From the NCBI GenBank assembly GCA_001414345.1, contig LLCB01000167.1, forward strand, positions 60,293 through 124,292: 64,000 bases of DNA. Reading direction: 5' to 3'. Source of the DNA: Hymenoscyphus infarciens. Taxonomy: Eukaryota; Ascomycota; Leotiomycetes; Helotiales; Helotiaceae. The notes beneath the pieces were generated by a model. The model was not told where the DNA came from. It made no database searches and was given only the letters and a program-made list of their open reading frames with translations. The position numbers were made by a program, and so were the translations under genes. Positions 1 to 10,374 of this stretch are shown here, piece by piece; within the stretch, counting starts at the first letter, position 1, and each line of letters starts with the position of its first letter.

Positions 1-228
1 GTACTTCGTAGGGTTCGGGCTTTTGTATTAGCCGACGTATGTCGTTGTTCGGTTTCGTACCCCTTTGTATCGTCCGAACCTCTTGTATATAGCAGCCTAC
101 TCTCCTAGAGTCAGAAAAGGCCAGTTTAGCCTTTTCTTCCGTATCAGGCCTAGTATTTACATACGTCATTCTGCCATACGCACTCCCATATGCCTCTACT
201 GTAGTTGTGTGTATTTCGTGCCGTTACA
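1..228 (+). repeat. LTR fragment, sense orientation plus, cut by window start
   Basis: The first 200 bases are the reverse complement of the LTRs at 36445-36794 and 39429-39794, including the stretch around a GTTCGGGCTTTTGTATTAGCC block. The copy ends at 228 with TGCCGTTACA, the same terminal bases as the other LTRs. It therefore lies in the opposite orientation to the elements at 36-51 kb. The sequence after 228 does not match the inside of those elements, so this is either a 3' LTR whose body lies left of the window or a solo LTR. It keeps many CpG and TpG sites and so is less mutated than most copies here. Confidence 0.8.
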
Positions 229-1639
229 TAGATAATCTTTTAAAGATATCTATAATTGTTACTACTTACTTAAAAGACTACTTTATAATTATTATTACTT
301 ATTTAAAAAAGGAAGATAATAGAGATAATAATTCTAAAGAGAGTTCTAGAAGTAATATAAAAAGTAAGGATATAGATATAGATATAGATATAAGAGAAGA
401 TACTAATAATAAAAGAGTATTAACTCTAGGCTTATACTTGTTATTACCTCTTATAAGAGATAAGGAGAAGGAGAGCTTAATAATACTTACTAAGTTAAAT
501 ATGTTAGAGAGAGTAGATAAGATAGTATAATAATAAGTAGATATAGATAAGTAAATTATAAGAGATCTTAATACTTAATTATATATAGATATTAATACTA
601 CTATTACTAAAGGTAGGTTTAAATTAATTAATAAGAAAGAGTAATTAAAACTTAATTAAGAGCTTAATAAGAGAGTCTTTAATTTACTCTTACCTACTTC
701 TCTTATATCTATAAATATACTAATAAGTAAAACAATATCTACTACTATAATTACTTTTATAAATAGCCTTAATTTAAAGAAAAAGAGAGAAGATACTCTC
801 TTTTAAATAACTTTTACTAATCAACTCTCTTATACTACTAAAAAGGTTAAGACTGTATATAGTAAGTATAATAAGAAGAAGAATAAGAAGTAAGAGTATA
901 TAGTAGTAGATACTTTAAGTATAGATACTAGAAGGATTATCTATAATATCTTAATTTTATTACTACTTTTTAGTTACTTTTTACTACCTTTACCCTTCTT
1001 TTACTCTTTTTACTAAAGTACTTAAATAATTATAATTTAAGATTATTTAAGTACTTTAAGTACTACTTTACTAATTATATACTAATTACCTAATTAGGCT
1101 TAGCGTCTCTTATTCTTAGGTTAAATTACATCTATACTTATAGTATTAAAAGTCTTAATTATCTCTTTTCCTCTCTTATTTATTAAGTACTTATATAACG
1201 TTATTGTTTATACTAAGTATATATATTACTTTTAATAATTTATAATATTTTAGATAATAGATTTAAAGTTATATTATACTTATATTTAGTATAGTACTAA
1301 GTAGTATATATTAATAAAGAGTAAGTAGTAAGTAATTATAATATATATATATTTAATAGATATATATATACTATATTACCTTCTACTTTCTACTCTTACT
1401 TATACTTAAATTTTATGATTTAAGCCTTATAATTTAAGTATTATGAATTATGAATACTCTTACTTTAAGCTTTAAGATTACTGATTTAAGTATTTCGATT
1501 TATGTCTAAATAGCCTCTAAAAAATCTACGTTTATTAATTTATAATTTATAATTTGCGATTTAGCTCTAAAAGGCTATATACTTAGAAATCTAAGCTTTA
1601 CGATTTACGATTTACAATTTGCGATTTGCGATTTGCGAT
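229..1639. other. AT-rich, RIP-type sequence without a gene
   Basis: Very TpA-rich DNA with short runs of AGATA and TATAGATA. The short open frame at 207-530 is low-complexity and starts inside the LTR. No protein homology can be seen in any frame. The composition changes sharply to ordinary sequence at about 1640. Around 1480-1640 there are diverged direct copies of a GATTTACGATTT/GCGATTTGCGATTT motif at the border. Confidence 0.7.
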
Positions 1640-2660
1640 TTAGTCGATTCTGACTTTTAGTACGTATAGGATGCCGTAGAAGTCGAGCATAGAAGATGTG
1701 GAAAAAAGACAGTCAACGACCTCGGAGGATTTTAGACCGAGAATAGAATTTATTCCCGAAGAAAATAATGTCGCCGGCTCTCTGATTGTAGTATGCTGTT
1801 TGTAGAATTCGATTTCAGGCCACACAATCTTCACAACCTCGTCATAAACTTGCCTTTCTCTCTCCATTTTGATCGCCAGCCGCCATCAGTCAATATCAGC
1901 CAGAATATCTGCACCCTCCATCTCACCATGCTTTTGGAGTAGCTTCGACATGACATACGATAAGCTGGTGAAAGCGAGTACATCCTTCAATGATTGTGGT
2001 TCTTCACCTTCCAGCACGTTTCTGAATGTTGTAATTCCATCATCAAGCATTCCCTTTGCGCTTCCGTAATTCCGTCTCAGTTTCTTGATGCCTCCTATGT
2101 CATACCCGGCCGTAAGTTGGAGAAACTTCTCGTAATGACTTTTAGAAGACAGGCGAAGTTCCTGTAATGTTTTCCATTGCGACTGCTGGGAAAAGAGTGA
2201 GGTAAGTGTTTTTCACCTTGGAGAATGCATTGACCTCTACCTTATAATGCTCAGCGACGTACTCATACCGACATTCTTTCAAGGGGATAATTGTTGGCTG
2301 TATCGACTCATCCTCATGCCGACGTTTCAAAGAGATGTATTCCTCGTGCGTTGAAGCAGTTCCGACACCTCTTCGCTCCGGTACAAGCCGTTCCGGCTCT
2401 GGTAGTGTGATATTACATAGGTGCATCTCTGCGCCATGCCTGTCGGTTGTTTCTCTCAAACTTGGAGTTCGCCAATGTACATTTAGATGTTCAGGTATTG
2501 AAATGTCGCATAATTTATCGTCTAGCTCATCTTGTATACCTCTTCACAAAACTCGCTCAGCTCCAATTTTTCTAGATGATCAACGCCAGCTTGTAGCCCG
2601 TCAAGCTCAGTTACATATACGCGCTTTTCGCCTGGCGTTGCATTTCCGGCGGGGATGGCT
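1640..2660 (-). pseudogene. Decayed protein gene, family not identified
   Basis: Protein-like sequence runs on the minus strand but changes frame and meets stops. From the 5' side there is a piece at about 2510-2660 containing VTELDGLQAGVDHLEKLEL and ending in a stop. A second open stretch covers 2459-2142. A third frame from about 2143 down to 1870 contains YDIGGIKKLRRNYGSAKGM and VLAFTSLSYVMSKLLQ. After one TGA the same frame goes on through 1867-1640 (ERQVYDEVVKIVWPEIEFY). The last two parts look like the helical C-terminal part of some fungal zinc-finger regulator-like proteins, but I could not confirm this. At least one frameshift and two stops are needed to link the parts, so the gene is most likely dead. 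It sits directly against the AT-rich border at 1640. Confidence 0.45.
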
Positions 2661-2990
2661 AAAAAAAGCTCTGTAGGTGGTCGTGTGGTAAATCATAAAC
2701 AGTCAGAATTGCCACAGCGTCCACAACCGACCCTTGAAGACGCCATTCTCATGACATGTGAAGTCCCAATAGGAGAACTTTGGATAATACTACACGAAAT
2801 GAATTGCAGCGAGCCAAATTGCGAGGTGATATGGAGAAATGAAGATAAGTTCAAGAAAGACAAAATGAGACGAGGTCGGCTCGTCAACCAACAGCTGCGG
2901 GAGGACTTTTTCCTGAAAGAGCAGGCACACTTGCATAGAGTCTAGCCCGAAAGGGTAGGTTCGGTGTAGGGGGGCTAATCACCTGACTTT

Positions 2991-3475
2991 GGAGGACAAG
3001 CTAAAACGCCTCATAAATCCTGGTTTTCCCTCAGCCAATGTCTATCAGGATCGAGGTATCCTCTAGAAGATATCCATGTGTCCTCCAACTTACTGAACGA
3101 CTTCTGAAAAGTTCTCCCCCCGGCTTTTGCGCAAGAATGGCCGAAATTCACGTCACATTCTCGCCTCTGCCACAATGGCATTACGCGTGTGCTGGCTTTG
3201 TGCTACTGGAATCACACGCGCTTCGCCTCAATCTCTCGATTCCATAGGTTGGAATAGACCTGTCCTCCACTTTCACTAACCAAAATGGCTCTCAGTCTTG
3301 GTTTTGCAACCCGAGAAGTCCTCCGATTTCCAAAATTTCAACTCCTCGTAAGACATGAGCAGATGGTGAACCAGAAGACATGTCCTCCAAAACAAAGTGT
3401 CCTCCAAAACAAAGTGTCCTCCAAAACAAAGTGTCCTCTATCACAACCTGTCCTACCTATTGTCCTCCAAAATCC
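2991..3475. repeat. Cluster of TGTCCTCC octamers with a 17-bp tandem array
   Basis: The octamer TGTCCTCC, or a one-base variant, occurs on the plus strand at 3079, 3261, 3317, 3381, 3398, 3415, 3432, 3449 and 3461, and inverted at 2991 (GGAGGACA). From 3381 to about 3456 the copies are exactly 17 bp apart, as a tandem repeat of TGTCCTCCAAAACAAAG that degrades at its right end. The outer copies, TTTGGAGGACAA at 2988-2999 and TTGTCCTCCAAA at 3460-3471, form an inverted pair. The cluster could be subterminal repeats of a short non-autonomous DNA transposon or a clustered regulator-binding site. Confidence 0.7.
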
Positions 3476-3646
3476 AGGCTTTATTTAAGAAATCAATTGC
3501 TCTCTTCATGTTTTACCAACAACAAGCGAAACACCATTACATCACTATTTCACACCACTCACCACTTGGAGTCTCAAGTACCTCATCCCTCAAACCATCT
3601 TAGCAAACAATAGCCCTCTCCGCTATCCCAAAACTAAAACTTTACA

Positions 3647-3930
3647 ATGTCACCCAAATCCTCGTCCTCATCCACACGAGTCCAAAAGTCAAGTAGCTCT
3701 AAGAGATCCAACGATCAGAAGTACTTACCCTCTCTCCATCAATCCCAGAAAAACAACTCTAACAAAAACCCAGCCCCAACCCCAACCCTCACAAAACAAG
3801 CCACTCCTCAAAAAGCAACGGTTTATCCTCAATGCTAGACCGCTGGGCCTACGAGAACCAAAAAGAAGAATTGATATTCGCCGAGAAGATGGAGAGGAAG
3901 AATTGGGAGAGTGAGAATTCCCGGTTGTAA
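3647..3930 (+). pseudogene. Possible small gene or remnant, two overlapping frames
   Basis: An ATG at 3647 opens a 63-codon Ser/Lys/Gln/Pro-rich frame that stops at 3838. A second ATG at 3832 overlaps that stop and opens a 33-codon frame whose product (MLDRWAYENQKEELIFAEKM and following residues) is charged and helix-like. Beyond its TAA at 3928 the same frame stays open for about 24 further codons. This could be one small protein broken by a frameshift and a stop, or two chance frames. It lies downstream of the convergent EMP70 gene. No family is recognised. Confidence 0.25.
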
Positions 3931-4466
3931 CAAACATGTGGACGGTGGCGGGTAGAGCCGAAGCAGGAAAGGATGACGGAAAAGAAAGGCGGTCTGTAAG
4001 GAACAATCGTGAAATGTAAAATTTGCATCATTCATACATCCCACTGAACACCAGATAGGCAACAAAATCAACAATTAGATGGCACTTACCAAAGTGAAGT
4101 AAAATGATACTACAAAAGCCATTGGAGCAAAAGAACGTATCACAAATGAGCATCAACAAAAGCAAAGACCCACTCCAAGCAACCGAAATCTCATATCTAC
4201 CAACCTACTACAAAAAGCCCCAACCATCCAACCCAGAAAAGACGCCACGCCAAATATCCCGCTCCGCTCACAGCAATGCTCAAAACAGAAGCCGAATTAA
4301 ACCATCGAATCAGAAGAATTTCTTTACTATATATAGTACACTGCGCAGAGAATAAAGTTGGCCCTGCCCTGCCTTCTCTCGGCAAACCTGCTTTCGCGTT
4401 CCCATCGAATTGCATTCAACTTTTGCGATTATCTTACCTTTTTTAGTTCTCTAATCGATTGATGAA

Positions 4467-6483
4467 TCAATCAATCTTGATGGACCCGTAAATCTTTTGT
4501 ACGAACAACCAACTGGCGAAGAACCCAATGGAGCCTGTGAATACTATTAGCTATGCCCACACGCAGACATGAAAGCGAGAAAATGGGAAGAGGACGGAGG
4601 AACATACCAGTAAGAATAAAAAATAAGAAAGAAACCAGCGCACTGTATCCAATATACAGCACACTTCCTGCCAGCCCACTCAATTGCAACTTCGTAATCC
4701 AGTAAATAAGAGCATTAGCAAAGACATAAAACGCCGATGCACCAGCAGTCATAAACGCCCTCCAATGCCAGTGATAATTCTCGCTACAAAGCAGGAAATA
4801 CACCATCAAAACCGTAACCGAGGCGCAAGTCATAATCATAAGTCCGTAGCATAAGAAGAGGAAACCAAACATGTAGTACACCTTGCTGAACCAGATGGAG
4901 GACATGATGAAGTAGAGTTCGACGAAAATAGCACCGAATGGCAAGATACCAACTAGGAGCATGGATGGGATGGGGCGCATGTAGGTTGTGCTTGGTGGGA
5001 TTTGACGAGGAATTTGGTTAGTGCGGACTGGAGGTTGAATTGCTGGCTGGCGGAATCCGACCCAACTCCCGGCGAAAGATAGGGGTACCGAGATGATGAA
5101 CCAAATAATGACAATGACGAGCATTGTTGTGAATGGAACAGCACCTGATGATTCCTTTGCCCAAAGGAAAAGGTTAAGAAGGAAGAACGTAGCGAAGACA
5201 ATACCAGGGACCATGAGGGGTGTGAGGGCAATGTTGAGCTTCCATCTTTCACCTCCAAATGCCTTGTAAACACGCGCAGAAGAGTAACCTCCGATGAAAC
5301 CCAGAACTGTGTAGAGGAGAACCATGATAGTACCTAAAGATCCACGGTTTGAGGGGGAGAGAAATCCAAGGAGCGCAAAGGCAATGGTAAATCCAGTCAT
5401 GACAAATAGCTGGGCACCATTTCCGAGGAAAATACTGAGGATCAGAGGCGAGCTTGGCGTTCGGAAAACATCACCGTGAACCAACTTCCATCCAGAATCC
5501 TCTTGTACTCCATCCTCCACAGCAGCAGAAGTTCCCGACAAGTCATCCAAATTGATCGAATCCAAACGATTGTATCTTTGAATATCCTTTCTCAACGTTC
5601 GTAGAAGAATTGAAACAACCGTTATAGTCAGGAAAATGACAATAATGGCCGAGTTGATAAGTGAGAACCAATGGATCTTAGGGTCGAAAACATGAAGGTA
5701 TTTGTCCCATCTTGTAGCCCACGCAGTTGGCGACTCTCTCCAGTATACACCATATGAGAAATTGACCGTGGTTTCCGTAGTCTCCGAAAGTGTAACAGGG
5801 CCGCTTCCCTGACCGCAGTTTAGTTCCTTGTCATTTCCTTCTAGAGTGCCTTTCCTCGATTCCGGTTGAACAATAATTCCCACCACTCGGTACTGGCCTG
5901 CGGAAACTTGATGATAATCGATGATGATGTCGTAGTGGTTGTTCAAGTGCATATCCTTCTCATCCCCACTTCCCAACGCAAAGCCCTGACTATAAAATTT
6001 CGTTTGCGTAACTTCGTCCTCGATCAACTGTCCGGCAGGTAATCCATCAATCAGCCAGTTGAGTGCAAAGCCCTGCGCTATCCTCCGGTTGACGAAATGC
6101 GCCGAGCTCATATCGTATTTCACGCCTTTACACAGCGCCTTGCACGTCTCGTTCTGTGCCATCTTCAACTCGAAGGGCGATGTCCTGATGCGATCCCCAA
6201 ACAATATACTGCCCAAACTCTCCGATACATCTTTTGGCTCGGGATCGGGTCGGCAGAAGTGAAAGGCGGGATGGTAGTAGTCGAAGGATACGATGGAGCG
6301 TAAGGTTCCATCCACTTGTGACCCAACCGGCGTAAGTCGATTGACGTTCAGAGGGACGAGGTCGTTCTTTTTGTATGATGTTGGCGCAACGCCGGGGAGG
6401 TAGAAGGCGGAGGATAACTGAGGTGCCGCAGCTAGGAGTGAGGATAGGAGCGCCGCAGACGGCGATAAATCTCGTAAACGCAT
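4467..6483 (-). CDS. EMP70: EMP70/TM9SF (nonaspanin) endomembrane protein
   Basis: Two exons, 6483-4608 and 4534-4467, flank a 73-nt intron (donor GTATGT at 4607, branch GCTAAT, acceptor CACAG ending at 4535). The spliced product has 647 residues, the usual length for the family. A signal peptide (about residues 1-26, ending SSA) precedes FYLPGVAPTSYKKNDLVPL, the hallmark start of mature TM9 proteins. A lumenal domain follows to about residue 270, then DPKIHWFSLINSAIIVIF opens the first of nine hydrophobic segments. Splicing restores the family C terminus KIYGSIKID, which includes the KxD-type COPI/Golgi-retention signal; without splicing the frame ends in unrelated sequence. TM9 proteins are Golgi/endosome membrane proteins involved in sorting other membrane proteins, in adhesion and in copper handling in yeast. 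The gene is divergent from LCP5. Which of the fungal paralogues it is cannot be settled here. Confidence 0.95.
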
Positions 6484-6922
6484 GTTGAGGTTTTATATCT
6501 GGATTCTTGAGGTGGGCGAAAAACAGTCAGTAGGATTCTGATGATGCGCGTCGAGGATGTATTGTGTTGCGTAGGCTACTGGAGGTACATAAGGCTGAGG
6601 AAAGCTGGTAGCGATGAGATGCGGTGCGATGCGATGCTTACCTGGCCCACGGGCAAAATTGGCACACGGAACAGCGCGGATATTATTCACGCATGGATTG
6701 GAAGAGCGAGGATTTGTTTGGTTTTGGAAAGAATTGTTGGTGTTGGTCTGATATTCCCGTCAATGGGTTAGGAGGAGTGAGGCCAGCGATGCTGATGTGG
6801 CTCCAAAATCTCAGCTCCTACTCGTCTCGGAACATCTTTTCCCCGGTGTGGCTGAAATTCCAAAATTTCTTGACTTTTCACTCTTCCACCCCGCCGCCTC
6901 TTTTCATTTAGAACAGCTCAAG
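6484..6922. promoter_or_regulatory. Divergent intergenic promoter region, EMP70/LCP5
   Basis: This 439-bp gap separates the start codons of two head-to-head genes and must hold both promoters. No clear TATA box or repeated operator is visible. The frame of LCP5 stays open upstream to 6797, but the upstream ATG would add 42 residues with no family likeness, so this DNA is better read as 5' UTR and promoter. Confidence 0.6.
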
Positions 6923-8062
6923 ATGGCAACCCAATCTTCTTTTCCGGCGCTGCTAGAGACCCTCACACAGGCGTTGTCTTCTGCTTCCGAATCTACGAAA
7001 CTACTGCATGCGCCAATTCCACCCGAGCATGGAATCTCACTTCTCGATGTCAAGAACGAACTATTCCTCTCCTACCTACAGAATCTTGTCTTCCTGATAA
7101 TCCTCAAATTGCGAAATCAAAAGACTGGGAACTCGTCATCCGATGATGAGGAAAATGAAGAGCTTGATAACTCTGTTGTCAAGAAATTGGTTGAGTTACA
7201 GGTTTACTTAGAAAAGGGCGTGCGACCACTCGAAGGACGTCTAAAATACCAAATCGACAAAGTGCTGCGCGCAGCAGACGACGCGAAACGTGCCGGAGAT
7301 GCAGCGACAGCAGCCAAATATAAGCCAGTCGCAAAACCTGCAGACAAATCTAAAGCGCAAGACGACGATTCCGATGCTTCTTCCCATGAGAGCGACGACG
7401 AGGCCACAAATGGTGTACCGCTACTCGAAGCAAATCAAATCGATGACCTCCAATACCGACCCAATCCCTCTTCTCTTATGCGCCCCGCGAATGCTGAGGA
7501 TGCCGACAACGCAATTGGCAAATCCGAAAATGATGGAGTCTACAAACCACCACGCATTCAAGCAACAGCCATGCCAACCACGACCGGTCCACGCGAGAAG
7601 ATGGATAGAAAAGCAAACAAATCTGCCACTCTGGACGAATTCGTCAGTACCGAGTTATCACTTGCGCCATTGGCAGAACCAAGTATTGGGTCCACAATCA
7701 CAGGCGGAGGACGGAGAAGCAAGAGCGAAAAGGAGAAGAAGGAAGAGGCTGAACGACGGGAGTATGAGGAGAAGAATTATGTCCGTTTGCCCAAAGAGAG
7801 TAAAAAGGACCGGGCCAGGAAGAAGGGCGGAAGAGATGCTGGATATGGTGGTGAGGAGTGGCGAGGTCTTGGTGAGGGTATTGATAGAATTGAAAGATTG
7901 ACCAAGCGAAAAGCTGGGGAAGGCAAAAATGTTTTGGACAAGAGTCGGAAGAGGTCTACGGAAGACGGACCCAAGAATAGTGGTGAGCCTGAGTTGGGCC
8001 AGGGTTTCCAGAAACGGTTGAAGGCATTAGATGGCGGGAGAAGGGACCGAGGACGAAAGTAA
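6923..8062 (+). CDS. LCP5: LCP5/neuroguidin-like U3 snoRNP protein (Sas10/Utp3/C1D family)
   Basis: Single exon, 379 residues. The start at 6923 (context CTCAAGATGG, purine at -3) is preferred over the in-frame ATG at 6797, because family similarity begins with MATQSSFPALLETL. The Sas10/Utp3/C1D domain is clear in the N-terminal third: ISLLDVKNELFLSYLQNL at about residues 38-55 and RPLEGRLKYQIDKVLRAADD at about 100-120. Two further Lcp5/neuroguidin signatures follow, LQYRPNPSSLM near 176 and GVYKPPRIQATAMP near 205. The C-terminal third is highly charged (KSEKEKKEEAERREYEEKNY, then several RK clusters), as expected for a nucleolar RNA-binding factor. Yeast Lcp5 belongs to the small-subunit processome and is needed for early 18S pre-rRNA cleavages. 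The stop lies 14 bp from the 3' end of the convergent DUF7580 remnant. Confidence 0.93.
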   Translation: MATQSSFPALLETLTQALSSASESTKLLHAPIPPEHGISLLDVKNELFLSYLQNLVFLIILKLRNQKTGNSSSDDEENEELDNSVVKKLVELQVYLEKGVRPLEGRLKYQIDKVLRAADDAKRAGDAATAAKYKPVAKPADKSKAQDDDSDASSHESDDEATNGVPLLEANQIDDLQYRPNPSSLMRPANAEDADNAIGKSENDGVYKPPRIQATAMPTTTGPREKMDRKANKSATLDEFVSTELSLAPLAEPSIGSTITGGGRRSKSEKEKKEEAERREYEEKNYVRLPKESKKDRARKKGGRDAGYGGEEWRGLGEGIDRIERLTKRKAGEGKNVLDKSRKRSTEDGPKNSGEPELGQGFQKRLKALDGGRRDRGRK

Positions 8063-8076
8063 AAATTCTATATTCC

Positions 8077-9732
8077 TCAATACAACGAGTACTTCTTATA
8101 ATCCTTTTCCAAAGGCTCAACAAAAAAGTTATAAATCAGACTTCGAAACCCATCAAAATCAAGTATCTCCTTACTATCCTGAATCCCAAACTCACATCTC
8201 AAACATCGTTGAACCACATACCCATACTCAGTCCCCCCTTTCGTATAAACCTCGTCAATACTTCTGGTCGCGACTAGAAAGTCATCCGCGACCGTAGTCT
8301 GACCTACGAGTGTGGGATCCAAAGTGGCACGCAGGTCCTCGAAGAGCTTGTTGAGGCAAAGTCCTATCAGGATCACACCGAGAGCAAACAGTGTCTTATT
8401 CACAATTAACCCACTGAGGACTTGATCTTTCGACGTGGTTGGGGATTCGCTACGTTTGGGGGTATTGGAGGGGGATGAGAATGTTCGAGATATATAAGGT
8501 TCACTCATTGAAGGGCGGTTGTCGGGAATTGTTGGTTTTTCGATTGGGGCTGGAGGTGTTCTGGGTGTAGACGAAACCTGGGCTGCTTTTGGAGAAGGGG
8601 GGTCTGGAAAAATGACTTCTTTTCGGCCCAGAAACCGTGCTCTTTTGCTCTTCTTCCCACCTGCCAAAGTTGACAATTCAACAACTGGCTTCGTTTCCTC
8701 TACTGGCATTTCTTCAACCTTGTCTATGGCAATCTGAGTTTCTTTCCATATGTCCTTGTTCGAGCATAAGGAGAAGAAGACATTGAATTTTGGATCTCTT
8801 CGTCTTATTATTGTAGACTTCGTCCCGTCGAGTCGTAAATTGACATGATGGGGGGAGCTGCACCTCCAACTCCGTTCCAAGGCATCATATAGATCCAATG
8901 TGTACTTTCGTATAGCCTCCGAACCTGTCAAGAATGTCTTCACATGCGACTCTGTTGTCGGTGCTAGAATTTCGTTGTTCTGGACGAATGAGGTGATATT
9001 GCTGTTATATATTTCGAAGCTTTGCATCAATGCTTCTCTCTCTTTCTTCCCAAAACTTCTACGAATCTTTCTCCATTCCCATCCATGTCGTGCAATTCGA
9101 TTGGGGTCGACGCCAACTGTGGTAGTCCATTTCGGCCGAGTGGGAGTAGGTTAGCCAGGTAGGGGCAGAACCGATCCTCTCATTCATTCGAGAAATTATC
9201 AGACAACCCAAAATTATTCTCCGAGAAGCGTTTAGAAGAACCCAGAAAGACAGTCCCTGGTACTTCTACCCCTCCTTGGAACATATATGCAATTGTCCTG
9301 GATCTTTCCGCGTTATTTGAGTTGGTCTGCTTACCTTGCCTTCCATGTCAACATTCAGTTTATCCACCAACTTCTTCATCAACCCCTCCATCTCTTACAC
9401 ATCGTCCACAAACGTATCATGGCCAGTCCCCAACTTCTTCCAAAGCTTGTGTTCAATCTTAGTCGTACCCCAGAGAGCCTTGTTCAAAGGTCTATCAGGA
9501 TCCGGGAACATCGCTTCTGCCTCGATTGGTGACCTTCAGAGAGAAGGAGTATTTTCAGAGTGCCTTCGTAGAGACTCAGTTGGATCCTCAGTCGAGTTCG
9601 GAGAGCCTTCAAAGTCGATTGGTAGTGGGCGTAATTGACGAATGGGCCCAGGCAGTCGCGATAGTGCTCGATGGCTGCAATCGCAAGCCGAATTGCGCCA
9701 AGCACGATTCCAACGACCTCAACGCCCGACAT
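8077..9732 (-). pseudogene. DUF7580-family protein gene, probably inactivated
   Basis: The start, MSGVEVVGIVLGAIRLAIAA at 9732, is the typical opening of the fungal DUF7580 family, proteins of unknown function with many paralogues. Coding similarity continues to about 9520. A one-base deletion then shifts the frame to AEAMFPDPDRPLNKALWG, and a TAA at about 9381 interrupts the next helix (FVDDV-stop-EMEGLMKKLVDKL). After a gap at about 9336-9145, possibly an intron with donor GTAAGC, the family segment GWEWRKIRRSFGKKEREALM and everything to the stop at 8077 are open. The C-terminal block is recognisable (NKTLFALGVILIGLCLNKLF, then EVYTKGGTEYGYVVQRCLRC). The usual central segment of the family is missing and replaced by a Pro/Ser/Thr-rich linker. 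I found no splice pattern that restores the frame. The TAA is what a CAA codon becomes by a CpA-to-TpA change. Confidence 0.75.
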
Positions 9733-9810
9733 GTTGATACCTTCTCCCCCTTGCTTATTGGCGACCGATCATTTGGAATAGAGATATCGCGAGCTCTACG
9801 ATCAATTTAG

Positions 9811-10330
9811 GTGCAAGGCGTCTGCAATGCTGCCGTGGCCGTGGGCGTGACCTGGACTGCATGATGCTGTGTATAGGTCTGTTATTTAAATAAACGAATA
9901 ACGAAATTTTTATTTAGCATTCATATTTTTACCTAGCTCTATAGAGGGTCCCGGCTCGCTTCTATCTATATAACTATAGTGCTATTCCAGCTATAAAATT
10001 GTCGTTTACTATAGTATACTTTAAATCTAAGCTTATTTAAATTAACTCTAATATAATTTAACCTATTTTTGTACTTCTATGCTAAATAATATAGACATGT
10101 TAGCGATTCAGAATATTCGTGACTTTAAAGCTTATATTCGTTATTCATATTCGTAGTAAAAGAGCCAAAGAGCCTTTTGCGAATTTATTTGTGGGTCTTA
10201 TATTTGTACGAATTAGCGAATATTCACGAATATTTGCAGGAAATCTATTTGAATAATGGACCTAGCTGTGTACATTCACGGTCGTGATGAATATCGTAAG
10301 TTCTGCTTGAATCCACCCTCTATCGACCTC
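9811..10330. other. Short AT-rich insert between two decayed genes
   Basis: Composition drops abruptly to AT-rich sequence between about 9880 and 10260. It contains repeated TATTCG/CGAATATTC words (for example GAATATTCGTGA and GAATATTCACGAATATTTGC) that can pair with each other. No coding similarity is visible. It may be a small repeat remnant. Confidence 0.45.
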
Positions 10331-10374
10331 TCCTCCTTCAGTGATCTTGCATTCTCATCCCCTGGGACCTTTGT

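Noticed and set aside
207..530. 107-codon open frame rich in Asp-Ile repeats
   Set aside because: It begins inside an LTR and runs through A/T-rich simple sequence; the product is low-complexity.
2655..2945. 96-codon plus-strand frame next to the decayed minus-strand gene
   Set aside because: No motif or exon structure, and a frame of similar length exists on the other strand. The charged composition is suggestive, but it cannot be supported alone.
4104..4355. 83-codon frame downstream of EMP70
   Set aside because: It lies in the 3' flank of EMP70, has random-looking Ser/Pro/Lys composition and no family likeness.
6797..6922. 42-residue N-terminal extension of LCP5
   Set aside because: The extension has no similarity to Lcp5 proteins, and the internal ATG at 6923 has the better start context.
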